Below are positions 1 through 6,677 of a DNA stretch of 22,300 bases, one piece after another. This stretch comes from a virus. The stretch is taken from positions 1 to 22,300 of the IMG/VR virus record IMGVR_UViG_3300031695_000039. One strand, given 5' to 3'. Every line of letters starts with the position of its first letter. Position 1 is the stretch's first letter. The translations under genes and the position numbers were made by a program. The notes below the pieces were generated by a model. That model searched no databases. It was given only the letters and a program-made list of their open reading frames with translations, and was not told the DNA's origin.

Positions 1-1001
1 CTGCGATGGCCGCGATAGTTAAAGAGGTAACCACTAGACTTTAGTTCAAGTGCAACAGGCTGCAGATGGTAGCCAGCCTGTGACAAGATGAGCCATGACC
101 CTTTGGACATATCTAGCGCAGCGATGGTGCTGATGCGCGTGACCTTGCCTGCTTCTTCTTTAGGCTCGTACCGCTTTGGGTATCGACGTGCAATACGACG
201 CACAACGTTTTCGGCAAGGCTGTGTACGGACTGAGGGATTCGATAAGATTGTGACAGGGTTTCTGAACTGCCGGGCAAATTAATAAACTGATCAACATCC
301 GCACCCGCCCATCGATAGATGGCTTGGTCATCATCCCCCGCACAATACATGCGCGTGGATTTAGCATCGATAGCGTGAGCGATCTCCCACTGCAGCGGGC
401 TCAAGTCTTGCGCCTCATCTAAGAAGCACAGGTCAAAGTGTGGGCAGTAGTATTCAGCACCTTTAGCAAACTCTGACAGCATGTCGGTGAAGTCGTATAA
501 GTTCATGGTGTCTTTATATTTCTTCAGACATTTATCAACGTAGTTAACGGTGTTCCAATCTTGCTCGATGTTGCTGATGTTGTACTGCTCTCTCAAAGAT
601 ACTTTCCTAAGTCTAGCCAAGTTGATCAGTCCAAGGACAGGATCGTTGCTTGCCACCATTGAGGGGATGTCATCATCAAAGTTAGAGGCTTTGTTGCCAC
701 CTAGCTTGACACCGATTGATCGGCTCAGTTCTCTGAAGTTAGACTCCTGCATCACCTGCTCTGAGCGTATGTCTGTCATAGTCAGCGCAAGAGAATGTAG
801 TGTGCGAAAATGTATTAGATCCGTCTTAGGGTCTAGGTTAAAGCGTTCGGCTGCTCGGTCTCGAGCTTCGTTTGCGGCTTTACGTGTGAAGGCTAGGAAG
901 GCGATTGAGTGTGGGTGAGTGCCCTTCTCTAACGCTTCGTCCACCATGTTGAGCAGGGTGGTTGTTTTACCTGTGCCGGGAGGTCCAAATATTCTAAACA
1001 T
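1..1001 (-). CDS. UvrD/Rep-like superfamily 1 DNA helicase (partial, C-terminus off the window)
   Basis: This is a DNA-dependent ATPase that should unwind duplex DNA during phage replication or repair. The reading frame is open from an ATG at 1001 to the window edge, giving 333 residues without a stop. SF1A motifs appear in order: Walker A GPPGTGKTT (residues 6-14), motif Ia AFTRKAANE (37-45), TLHSLAL (67-73), Walker B DEAQD (195-199), motif III GDDDQAIYRWAGA (222-234) and motif IV SYRIP (252-256). Motifs V and VI should lie beyond base 1. A strong ribosome site AGGAAGGAG (1012-1020) precedes the start. The start overlaps the end of the HTH gene by 8 bases, so the two are probably co-translated. 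It is the last visible gene of the leftward replication operon. Family assignment is firm; the exact role (replicative accessory versus recombination) is inferred. Confidence 0.93.
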   Translation of the reverse strand, partial: MFRIFGPPGTGKTTTLLNMVDEALEKGTHPHSIAFLAFTRKAANEARDRAAERFNLDPKTDLIHFRTLHSLALTMTDIRSEQVMQESNFRELSRSIGVKLGGNKASNFDDDIPSMVASNDPVLGLINLARLRKVSLREQYNISNIEQDWNTVNYVDKCLKKYKDTMNLYDFTDMLSEFAKGAEYYCPHFDLCFLDEAQDLSPLQWEIAHAIDAKSTRMYCAGDDDQAIYRWAGADVDQFINLPGSSETLSQSYRIPQSVHSLAENVVRRIARRYPKRYEPKEEAGKVTRISTIAALDMSKGSWLILSQAGYHLQPVALELKSSGYLFNYRGHR

Positions 1002-1161
1002 CTTTAGACTTCTCCTTCCTGTAAATTTGCTGAACTCTCTGCTTCGAGATGCCAAACCATTTGGCCACTGCGGTCATCGTCATAAGGCGCTCGTCAATCA
1101 TCATGACGATCTCTGCGTTACGACGCCTGCCGTATTCTGGTCCTGTGATATCTTCTACCAT
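994..1161 (-). CDS. Small helix-turn-helix protein (55 aa), sigma-70 region 4-like
   Basis: This 55-residue protein contains a predicted helix-turn-helix in its C-terminal half: AVAKWFGISKQRVQQIYRKE at residues 31-50. The pattern resembles sigma-70 region 4, where the SKQRVQQI-like helix reads DNA in the -35 box. The N-terminal half is short and charged (GRRRNAEI). It is probably a DNA-binding regulator or a replication accessory, but the target is unknown. Its ATG at 1161 shares one base with the primase stop codon (TAATG), and its end overlaps the SF1 helicase start by 8 bases. It therefore sits as a translationally coupled bridge between primase and helicase. The frame is intact and uses both neighbours' overlap signals, which argues it is real despite its size. 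Confidence 0.75.
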   Translation of the reverse strand: MVEDITGPEYGRRRNAEIVMMIDERLMTMTAVAKWFGISKQRVQQIYRKEKSKDV

Positions 1162-2699
1162 TAGAAAGGTGCCTTATAGTCGTTACCGAACTTCGGTGTT
1201 TCTATGTCAATGTCAGACGTGTCAAACGAAGGGATCTGCCATACGCGTACAGCGCGGCCTTTGATCTTCAATACAACACTTGATCCATTGATGTCACGCA
1301 GTCGCTGCGCGATGCGGTGAGACTTGTACTCAAAGAACTTATTCTTCTTCAAGAAGTTCTCAAAGTCTTTCAGTCTAAAGTAAGTAATGCCTTGGTCTTC
1401 GTCAGTCCAAGGGCGACGCAGTAATATCTCTTCTTTATCCTGTGCAACCTGTAGGTGGCGACAGAACTCTTCAAGGTAATCATAGAACTGACCGCTAGTG
1501 CTGGCATCTACTGCAACTTCAATGATGGCACTCTCGTTATCCTTCATCTCATTCAACAGCGTACTGATGCGGCTTTCCCATTGCTGCTTCGCAACTGAGC
1601 GAGGCATCAAGTTTAACTGCTCCATGCAAGCCTTTTGGAACGTCATCTGATTCATCAACGCTTCAGTGTCCATCTCTAATGGTTCGCCATTCACGTCCAT
1701 AAACCACACGGGAGGCGTAGAGTTATACTTGCGAAGGTTAGCTACACTAGCACCTGACACTGCAGCACCAACACCAAACTTTCGAGTACGGCATAGGTCT
1801 TTGTTACAGTGTGAATTGATAGGTGAGTCGCTGCACTTATAAGCATATTCTTTTCGCTCAAGCTGCTTGGCCACGATGTTCACTTCGTTTAACGGAAGCG
1901 GTGGCGCAAGATACTCCATGTTGTACTTGAGTATCTCAGCCTGCCAGCTATCAGGAAAAGCCTTGCGTAAGTAAACCCCAATGTTAAACAAGCCATTGTT
2001 ACGACCCCCCTCACTGATACCATCCGTACAAATTATCTGTAAGCACGGCGGTCCATCTTGCAAGAGTTTGGTTTCTTTGCCACCAATTACTTGCAGCTTT
2101 AGGGCTTCTTCAGGGTTCTGAACAAACTTAGTATACAACTCTACAAACTCGTCTAATGTTGCCGAGGTGCCATCGTCTAGGAATGCGTAGCGCAAACCTT
2201 CCTCATGGTCGTAGTAAGGTAGATTAAGGAAGTTACCCACATCACCTCTGTCCAAATGCAGCTTGATCTGCTTTGGGAATATCTCGCTCTCGCCATAGCC
2301 CAATGCTGCGGCCATCGCCTTTAAAGCTCTCTGCATATCTTTAGCTTCGATCCACTCCGAGGTGAATAGAAAGCAGTGTGCCCCGCCCGATTTAGATCGG
2401 CATATAACGAGGGGTAATTTCATGCGGCGGACTTTATCCACCAGCAACTTATGATCGAGTGGGTACTGGTCTATGTCGATACAGCCCCATTTGCAACAGT
2501 TGTCTTCATTGATCGGTATGATGCCCAGACCATTGCCAGTGCCTAACAGATGGTTTTCCCAAAGCTGCTTGGTCTGTGGTTCGCGAAGAACGCCAGCCTT
2601 GCCTTGAGCCTTGCCGCTTGCACTCGTTTTTTCTATCTTGAAGTAACCGTGCGCTTCCTTCAGACCATCAAAGATGGCCATAAACTTGTCTAATGACAT
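1161..2699 (-). CDS. Archaeo-eukaryotic-type (TOTE-like) DNA primase with zinc-binding segment
   Basis: This 512-residue protein should synthesise primers for phage DNA replication. Catalytic features of the AEP superfamily are visible: the metal-binding IDID (residues 74-77, D75 and D77), the SKSGGAH motif (102-108) and GNFLNLP (155-161). A helical PriCT-like segment with RNN (233-235) follows, then a Cys/His cluster (C289, H297, C298, C303, within HCNKDLCRTRKFGVG) that probably binds zinc. The last 180 residues are not recognised. A GTG at 2741 in the same frame would add 14 residues, but it falls inside a terminator hairpin, so the ATG at 2699 is preferred; the ribosome site there (GGGGG, about 6 bases upstream) is only moderate. 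It lies downstream of the probable ssDNA-binding gene and is coupled to the HTH gene by TAATG. Confidence 0.86.
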   Translation of the reverse strand: MSLDKFMAIFDGLKEAHGYFKIEKTSASGKAQGKAGVLREPQTKQLWENHLLGTGNGLGIIPINEDNCCKWGCIDIDQYPLDHKLLVDKVRRMKLPLVICRSKSGGAHCFLFTSEWIEAKDMQRALKAMAAALGYGESEIFPKQIKLHLDRGDVGNFLNLPYYDHEEGLRYAFLDDGTSATLDEFVELYTKFVQNPEEALKLQVIGGKETKLLQDGPPCLQIICTDGISEGGRNNGLFNIGVYLRKAFPDSWQAEILKYNMEYLAPPLPLNEVNIVAKQLERKEYAYKCSDSPINSHCNKDLCRTRKFGVGAAVSGASVANLRKYNSTPPVWFMDVNGEPLEMDTEALMNQMTFQKACMEQLNLMPRSVAKQQWESRISTLLNEMKDNESAIIEVAVDASTSGQFYDYLEEFCRHLQVAQDKEEILLRRPWTDEDQGITYFRLKDFENFLKKNKFFEYKSHRIAQRLRDINGSSVVLKIKGRAVRVWQIPSFDTSDIDIETPKFGNDYKAPF

Positions 2700-2715
2700 T
2701 GCTTGCCCCCATACG

Positions 2716-2743
2716 AAAAAGGGCAGGGCTTCATGCCCCACCC
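2716..2743 (-). terminator. Rho-independent terminator between the ssDNA-binding gene and the primase gene
   Basis: On the minus strand a nine-pair stem, GGGTGGGGC with GCCCTGCCC (two wobble pairs), closes a five-base loop ATGAA and is followed directly by five T residues (2716-2720). It lies 17 bases past the stop of the upstream gene and 17 bases before the primase ATG. Since no promoter is visible in between, it probably trims but does not abolish transcription into the primase and helicase genes. Confidence 0.8.
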
Positions 2744-2759
2744 ATAGTACTGCGTTAGC

Positions 2760-3539
2760 TTAGAACGGTTCTGCTTTACCGCTTACGCCATCGTCATCCG
2801 TATGTTTAACAACAACGTCACCCGTGGTGATGCTGTCAGCAAAAGCTTTGGCGCGAACGTATAGTCCTGCTTCAGCAATGGGGCCCTCACAGGACATCTC
2901 CCAACCGTGCCATGACCCTTTAGAGTTTTCCTCTTGTGTGGTCTTGAGGTGATAGATGTGTGAGAAGCGTGGTGGAGTAAATGGACCCTTTGCACCTTGC
3001 ATGGACCGTGAGGCCATGATGCTGTTCCACTTACGCGACTTCTTTAACTGCGTAGATTTCATGGCAATCAAAGCCGTCTCAAAAGCACCATCGTCACCTA
3101 ATAGGATCACGAAGTGCTGATGCGTTTCTTCGATGTATTCACCGCTGCCGTCTGCGACATAATCTTTGTTGTCTTCAGTGGAGCGTTGAGTTTCAGGACG
3201 TACTTCGCCCGGCTCATAAATAGCAGTCGGCGCACCGTTGCCAGAACCACGAGGGGCCCATTGAATAAAGCGACGTTGATAAGCGCAGGGGATTACGCTA
3301 ATGCCATCTTTACCTTTGTACACCATACCTGTGACGGTGTTGTATATGTCACCTTTACGGGCGACTTCGTTTTCATCCAAGATGGGATCGTTACCCGACA
3401 ACACTTTTAGGAAGGGTAATGCTAAATCATCCTGCCCCATGTTTTCCATGCCCTGACCCGCATCGGCCTCGAACATAGATGGATCAAATGCTGCTAACTC
3501 AGTGGACTTCTTTGCTGCGACTTCTTTATTTTGTGACAT
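2760..3539 (-). CDS. Probable phage ssDNA-binding protein (259 aa)
   Basis: The gene belongs to a protein type I associate with phage replication modules, having a LPFLKVLSGNDP motif (residues 41-52) and an IPCAYQRRFIQWAPRG segment (83-98). It is rich in predicted beta strands, and the C-terminus (HTDDDGVSGKAEPF) is acidic and ends in phenylalanine. That tail is reminiscent of T7 gp2.5, where an acidic aromatic-ended tail contacts other replication proteins. Hence I infer binding of single-stranded DNA, but no catalytic or OB-fold signature is provable by eye. The ATG at 3539 is chosen because it sits 2 bases after the upstream stop and has GGGAAG just before it; the longer reading frame back to 3581 would lie inside the neighbouring gene. 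A terminator follows immediately. Confidence 0.6.
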   Translation of the reverse strand: MSQNKEVAAKKSTELAAFDPSMFEADAGQGMENMGQDDLALPFLKVLSGNDPILDENEVARKGDIYNTVTGMVYKGKDGISVIPCAYQRRFIQWAPRGSGNGAPTAIYEPGEVRPETQRSTEDNKDYVADGSGEYIEETHQHFVILLGDDGAFETALIAMKSTQLKKSRKWNSIMASRSMQGAKGPFTPPRFSHIYHLKTTQEENSKGSWHGWEMSCEGPIAEAGLYVRAKAFADSITTGDVVVKHTDDDGVSGKAEPF

Positions 3540-3541
3540 GT

Positions 3542-4120
3542 TTACTTCCCTTTTTTGATTACTGCGCGTTGACCTACCCAAGCCCCAAACAACTCCATGG
3601 GGAACTCCTCACCTGCTTCACATCGTTCTTTCACAAATGCCCGTAGGGTCTGTGGATGAACTTCAGTCTTCTGTTGAGGTATAAAACCCTTGCTCTCTGC
3701 AAACGCAGAAAATGCACTGGCTTGATCATCCTCACCACGACCGAACTGACACAAGACTGTATTCTTAATGATGTCATCATGATGGTGGTCTCGTAACCAC
3801 TCAAAAGCGGAGGGACGGTTTTGTACTAGTATAGATGCACCATACGTTTGTTTGACCTCAACGGTCGAACCGTCTTCTAAGGTGAAAGAAGCTATACCTA
3901 TTTCTGCAAGCATTGCAGGCATCTCTTCATCGGTGAGTTTCTGAAGGTCTTTCTTCGACTCCTTGAGTGATTTCTCAAGCGCCTCAATAGATCCTTCTTT
4001 GTCTCTGATTTGGCGGGCCAAGCCTGCTACTGAAGTCAGTCCAGTTTGGTCCAATCGTTCAACAGAGGTGGCTTTCGTTGCTTCAAAGTCCGCCTCCATT
4101 AATTTTGCTAAGTCTTCCAT
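3542..4120 (-). CDS. Conserved phage protein with N-terminal coiled coil (192 aa), function unknown
   Basis: I do not recognise a biochemical function. Residues about 35-65 (DKEGSIEALEKSLKESKKDL and beyond) form a likely coiled coil rich in Lys, Glu and Leu. A compact beta-containing middle follows (SFTLEDGSTVEVKQTYGASI, 78-97), then WLRDHHHDD (108-116) and a C-terminal helical part with TLRAFVKERCEAG (158-170). It is the first gene of the leftward operon, directly upstream of the probable ssDNA-binding gene (2 bases between stop and next start), so a role in early DNA metabolism, perhaps as its partner, is a reasonable inference. The start at 4120 is supported by AAGGAG (4129-4134) eight bases upstream. 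Translation is probably strong because of this site and the leader hairpin. Confidence 0.8.
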   Translation of the reverse strand: MEDLAKLMEADFEATKATSVERLDQTGLTSVAGLARQIRDKEGSIEALEKSLKESKKDLQKLTDEEMPAMLAEIGIASFTLEDGSTVEVKQTYGASILVQNRPSAFEWLRDHHHDDIIKNTVLCQFGRGEDDQASAFSAFAESKGFIPQQKTEVHPQTLRAFVKERCEAGEEFPMELFGAWVGQRAVIKKGK

Positions 4121-4142
4121 ACTACTTTCTCCTTCGTTATTA

Positions 4143-4161
4143 AAGGCTCCTTTCGGGCCTT
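4143..4161 (-). promoter_or_regulatory. Leader hairpin with GAAA tetraloop in the leftward 5' untranslated region
   Basis: The leftward transcript would contain AAGGC-CC-GAAA-GG-A-GCCTT: five plus two pairs, one bulged A and a GNRA-type tetraloop. It starts about 12 bases after the predicted transcription start and ends before the ribosome site at 4129-4134. Such leader stems commonly protect phage mRNA from decay. It is not followed by a T-run long enough for termination. Confidence 0.5.
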
Positions 4162-4187
4162 GACAAATGCAGATAATATCTTATATC
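4160..4187 (+). promoter_or_regulatory. Sigma-70-like promoter for the rightward SNF2-SleB operon
   Basis: TTGACA (4160-4165) is followed after 16 bases by TATATC (4182-4187); TAATAT upstream at 4174-4179 is poorly spaced. Transcription would start near 4194, giving a leader of about 40 bases before the ATG at 4234. The -10 shares bases with the leftward promoter, so both cannot be occupied at once. Confidence 0.62.
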
Positions 4188-4207
4188 CTACACGACTTAC
4201 ATGTCAA
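4180..4207 (-). promoter_or_regulatory. Sigma-70-like promoter for the leftward replication operon
   Basis: On the minus strand, TTGACA (4207-4202, perfect -35) is followed after 16 bases by TATAAG (4185-4180, five of six matches to the -10 consensus). Transcription would start near 4173 and lead into the gene that begins at 4120. The -10 overlaps that of the opposing promoter. Confidence 0.68.
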
Positions 4208-4233
4208 GCAGTTATTAGAAAAAGAGGACAATT

Positions 4234-5682
4234 ATGCAGAACTATCAATACGAGACGACACCGTATGACCACCAGCGAGTTGCATTAGAAGAATCGTGGT
4301 CCGCGGAGTACTACGCACTATTCATGGAGATGGGAACGGGTAAAACCAAGGTAGCTATAGATACGATGGCTATCTTATGGGAAGCCGAAAAGCTTAAAGC
4401 GGTGCTGATTATAGCGCCCAAAGGGGTGTACGACAACTGGGTAAAGGGTGAGATACCCATCCACTTGCCCAAGCGTATACCGCGTCAGATATGTCGCTGG
4501 ACACCCTCTAAAACAAAGAAGTTTGAAGAAGAATTAACAGAGTTTATTGTCAGTAAAGAGTCGTTCTTAAAGATATTTGTTATGAACGTTGAGGCGTTCT
4601 CTACCAGTAGAGGCACTGATGCCGCCACAGCTTTCCTATATCAGAACCCTGCTAATATGATCGTGGTTGACGAGTCTACGACAATAAAGAATCGTAAGGC
4701 TGCACGGACCAAGAACATTATGTCGCTGCAAAGGCGGTCTAAATACCGCCGTATATTGACGGGGTCACCTATTACTAAAAGTCCTATGGATTTATTTAGT
4801 CAGTGTGGGTTTCTTGCAGAAAAGTCGCTAGGTTTTAATAGTTTTTATGCGTTTCAGGGACGGTATGCAAATATCCAACAGCGGACCATGGGGCACCGAA
4901 GCTTCCAACAAGTGATGGGTTATCGTCGGCTAGACGAGTTATCTGAGAAGTTAGAGTGTTTTAGCAATCGCGTGTTAAAGGTGGACTGCTTGGACTTACC
5001 ACCAAAAGTTTATACTCGTCGAGACGTTGAGCTAACGCCTGAACAAGATAAGTTATACCGCCAAATGAAGAAGCTTGCATTGGCTAAACTAGACAGTGGT
5101 GAGCTTGCTACAACGGCTAGTGTATTGACTCAGATCATGCGCCTGCAACAGATATGTTGTGGACATCTAATGCCTGATGATGGGCCTATACAGTTGATAA
5201 AGAACAATCGCCTAAACGAGTTATTAAGCCTTGTCGATGAGATGCAAGGTAAGGCCATCATATGGGCTACCTATACGCATGACATCTTGCAGATATCAAA
5301 AGAACTAAGTGAGCGTTTTGGCCCTGATTCGGTGGCCACGTACTATGGTGATACGGAGCAAGACGACAGGCAAGAGATTGTTAATGACTTCCAAGATATG
5401 GAAAACCCTTTGCGGTTCTTTGTGGGCCAGCCTCGAACAGGCGGTTATGGCATCACGTTGACGGCGGCAACAACGGTGATCTATTACAGCAACAGCTACG
5501 ACTTGGAGATAAGACTACAGTCCGAGGACCGTGCGCATCGAATTGGTCAGACTAATAAAGTGACCTACATCGATTTGGTCTCGCCTAACACGATTGATGA
5601 AAAGATTTTGCAGGCTTTACGCAGTAAGATAGACATTGCAGGACAAGTACTCAAGGAAGACACCAAGAGTTGGTTACGTTAA
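4234..5682 (+). CDS. SNF2-like superfamily 2 DNA helicase/translocase
   Basis: This 482-residue ATPase should translocate on double-stranded DNA, remodelling protein-DNA complexes or assisting replication and recombination. SF2/SNF2 motifs are all present: YDHQRVALE (Q-like motif, residues 11-19), Walker A MGTGKT (33-38), IIAPKGVYDNW (Ia region), DEST in place of DEAH/DEGH (146-149), LTGSP (175-179), GYGITLTAATTVIYYSN (motif V, from 404) and QSEDRAHRIGQ (motif VI, 429-439). It is a minimal helicase core with no extra targeting domain, short compared with cellular SNF2 proteins but usual for phage versions. The ribosome site AGAGGA (4223-4228) precedes the ATG. It is the first gene of the rightward operon, opposite to the primase operon, and shares a divergent control region with it. 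Confidence 0.94.
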   Translation: MQNYQYETTPYDHQRVALEESWSAEYYALFMEMGTGKTKVAIDTMAILWEAEKLKAVLIIAPKGVYDNWVKGEIPIHLPKRIPRQICRWTPSKTKKFEEELTEFIVSKESFLKIFVMNVEAFSTSRGTDAATAFLYQNPANMIVVDESTTIKNRKAARTKNIMSLQRRSKYRRILTGSPITKSPMDLFSQCGFLAEKSLGFNSFYAFQGRYANIQQRTMGHRSFQQVMGYRRLDELSEKLECFSNRVLKVDCLDLPPKVYTRRDVELTPEQDKLYRQMKKLALAKLDSGELATTASVLTQIMRLQQICCGHLMPDDGPIQLIKNNRLNELLSLVDEMQGKAIIWATYTHDILQISKELSERFGPDSVATYYGDTEQDDRQEIVNDFQDMENPLRFFVGQPRTGGYGITLTAATTVIYYSNSYDLEIRLQSEDRAHRIGQTNKVTYIDLVSPNTIDEKILQALRSKIDIAGQVLKEDTKSWLR

Positions 5683-5698
5683 TTATAAGGAAGTAATG

Positions 5699-5986
5699 AT
5701 GAGTTTAATATTTAAGCCACGGATTGCATACCATTTTGGAAGTGCAAAGTTTTTGGCAGCTAAATCTAAAGCCAGTAATTCTCACCAAGAGCAGTACACA
5801 TGGGAAGAAAAAGAGATTGAATTCTTGATTGAATTACGCGCTTTAAAAGTGTCTTTTTTGCAATGTGATAAGATGTTAAAAAGGAAGCAGGGTAGTTGTT
5901 CTAACTGCATTCAGTCTCGTAATCTTTACGAAAAAATAAACAGTAAACGTCAGGACCTTATACAAGGAGTGTTAAAAGATGATTAG
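5699..5986 (+). CDS. Small putative HTH/Myb-like protein (95 aa), function unknown
   Basis: The protein is not firmly recognised. Residues 35-90 show the spacing of a small helical DNA-binding domain: W35 with EEKEIEFLIELR, then a second helix around LQCDKMLKRKQ, and a third around RNLYEKINSKRQDLI. This loosely resembles Myb/SANT-type or GcrA-type helix bundles. Three cysteines (56, 67, 70) are present but no clear metal-binding pair pattern is complete. The N-terminus is basic. Two tandem ATG codons occur at 5696 and 5699; the second is preferred because AAGGA (5687-5691) is then 7 bases away. The gene starts 16 bases after the helicase stop and its end overlaps the SleB gene by 8 bases, so the three genes form one operon. 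A regulatory role is an inference. Confidence 0.7.
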   Translation: MSLIFKPRIAYHFGSAKFLAAKSKASNSHQEQYTWEEKEIEFLIELRALKVSFLQCDKMLKRKQGSCSNCIQSRNLYEKINSKRQDLIQGVLKDD

Positions 5987-6398
5987 TGCAGCAATATTAT
6001 GTTTGGCCACCAATTTGTACTTCGAGGCTCGTGGAGAGCCTTTAGCTGGCCAATTAGCCGTGGGCTACAGTGTAATGAATAGAGTAAGTTCGCCTCGCTA
6101 CCCCGACACTGTATGCGGTGTTATTTACGACGCTCAATTTAACTCTTGGGACCCGATCAATCCTATTAGGCATCGTTGCCAATATTCTTGGTTTTGTGAC
6201 GGGGTTGCTGACGATATTGATCCTACCGACCATGCTATGGTTGAAGCTAAAGCGTTGGCTAAAAAGATTTATTTTGGAAGGGTGGTGGATGTGAGCGAGG
6301 GTGCTACGCACTATCACAATACGACGGTTAACCCGTATTGGGCTTCACAACTTACAAAAGTATTGTCTGTAGGGTCGCACCTTTTCTATCGGTACTAA
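5979..6398 (+). CDS. SleB-type cell wall hydrolase (Hydrolase_2 family)
   Basis: This 139-residue enzyme probably cleaves peptidoglycan and serves in host lysis or DNA entry. Nearly the whole chain is the catalytic domain: NLYFEARGEP (residues 12-21) carries the glutamate (E16) expected to be catalytic, AVGYSVMNRV (27-36) is the conserved following helix, QYSWFCDG (68-75) and GATHYH (108-113) with NPYWA (118-122) complete the family pattern. No signal peptide is evident; the hydrophobic start belongs to the fold, so export would need a holin or virion packaging. The start at 5979 overlaps the previous gene by 8 bases and has AAGGAG nine bases upstream. It ends 4 bases into the convergent gene on the other strand without a visible terminator. 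Confidence 0.92.
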   Translation: MISAAILCLATNLYFEARGEPLAGQLAVGYSVMNRVSSPRYPDTVCGVIYDAQFNSWDPINPIRHRCQYSWFCDGVADDIDPTDHAMVEAKALAKKIYFGRVVDVSEGATHYHNTTVNPYWASQLTKVLSVGSHLFYRY

Positions 6399-6664
6399 GT
6401 CCACTTTACTTTATTTGACCACCAAGCCGCAGACATTTTACCTTTTTTAATGTTTGCAGCATGGCGGGCTTTGAAGGAGTCAGACCGCTTTGTTTTATCT
6501 TTATCTCCAGTGACGCCCTGTTGCCCAAACCGAATCGTCTTAATTTCGCCGTCTTCTTTAGCAACTACTATATGACTTTTAGTTTTATGTTTGGGAGTTC
6601 GTTTAGGCTTGTTAAAACCATCAACACCTGCTCGAGCTAATCGAGGGTCTTTTTTAGCGGGCAT
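6395..6664 (-). CDS. Small basic conserved phage protein (89 aa), DUF6321-like
   Basis: This is a lysine- and arginine-rich protein of a kind widespread in phages, with the recognisable run KSHIVVAKEDGEIKTIRFGQ (residues 29-48) followed by GVTG and the C-terminal SFKARHAANIKKGKMSAAWW (63-82). Its function is not established; the charge suggests contact with DNA or RNA. The DUF number is from memory. AAGGAG lies just before the ATG at 6664. It is the last gene of the leftward virion operon in this window and its stop codon overlaps the stop of the convergent SleB gene (bases 6395-6398 shared). Confidence 0.82.
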   Translation of the reverse strand: MPAKKDPRLARAGVDGFNKPKRTPKHKTKSHIVVAKEDGEIKTIRFGQQGVTGDKDKTKRSDSFKARHAANIKKGKMSAAWWSNKVKWT

Positions 6665-6677
6665 TATAGCTCCTTAT

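Noticed and set aside
113-367. Minus-strand 84-residue frame
   Set aside because: It is out of frame with the SF1 helicase, which carries motifs III and IV across the same bases.
550-1264. Several plus-strand reading frames of 70-120 residues
   Set aside because: They lie antisense to the SF1 helicase, the HTH gene and the primase, whose motifs and ribosome sites are clear.
2700-2741. GTG start adding 14 residues to the primase
   Set aside because: The start lies inside the terminator hairpin and the added residues show no conserved feature; the ATG at 2699 fits better.
4121-4233. Replication origin or integration attachment site in the divergent spacer
   Set aside because: The spacer is AT-rich and has an inverted pair, but the pair is fully explained by two promoters; no iterons, integrase gene or tRNA are nearby.
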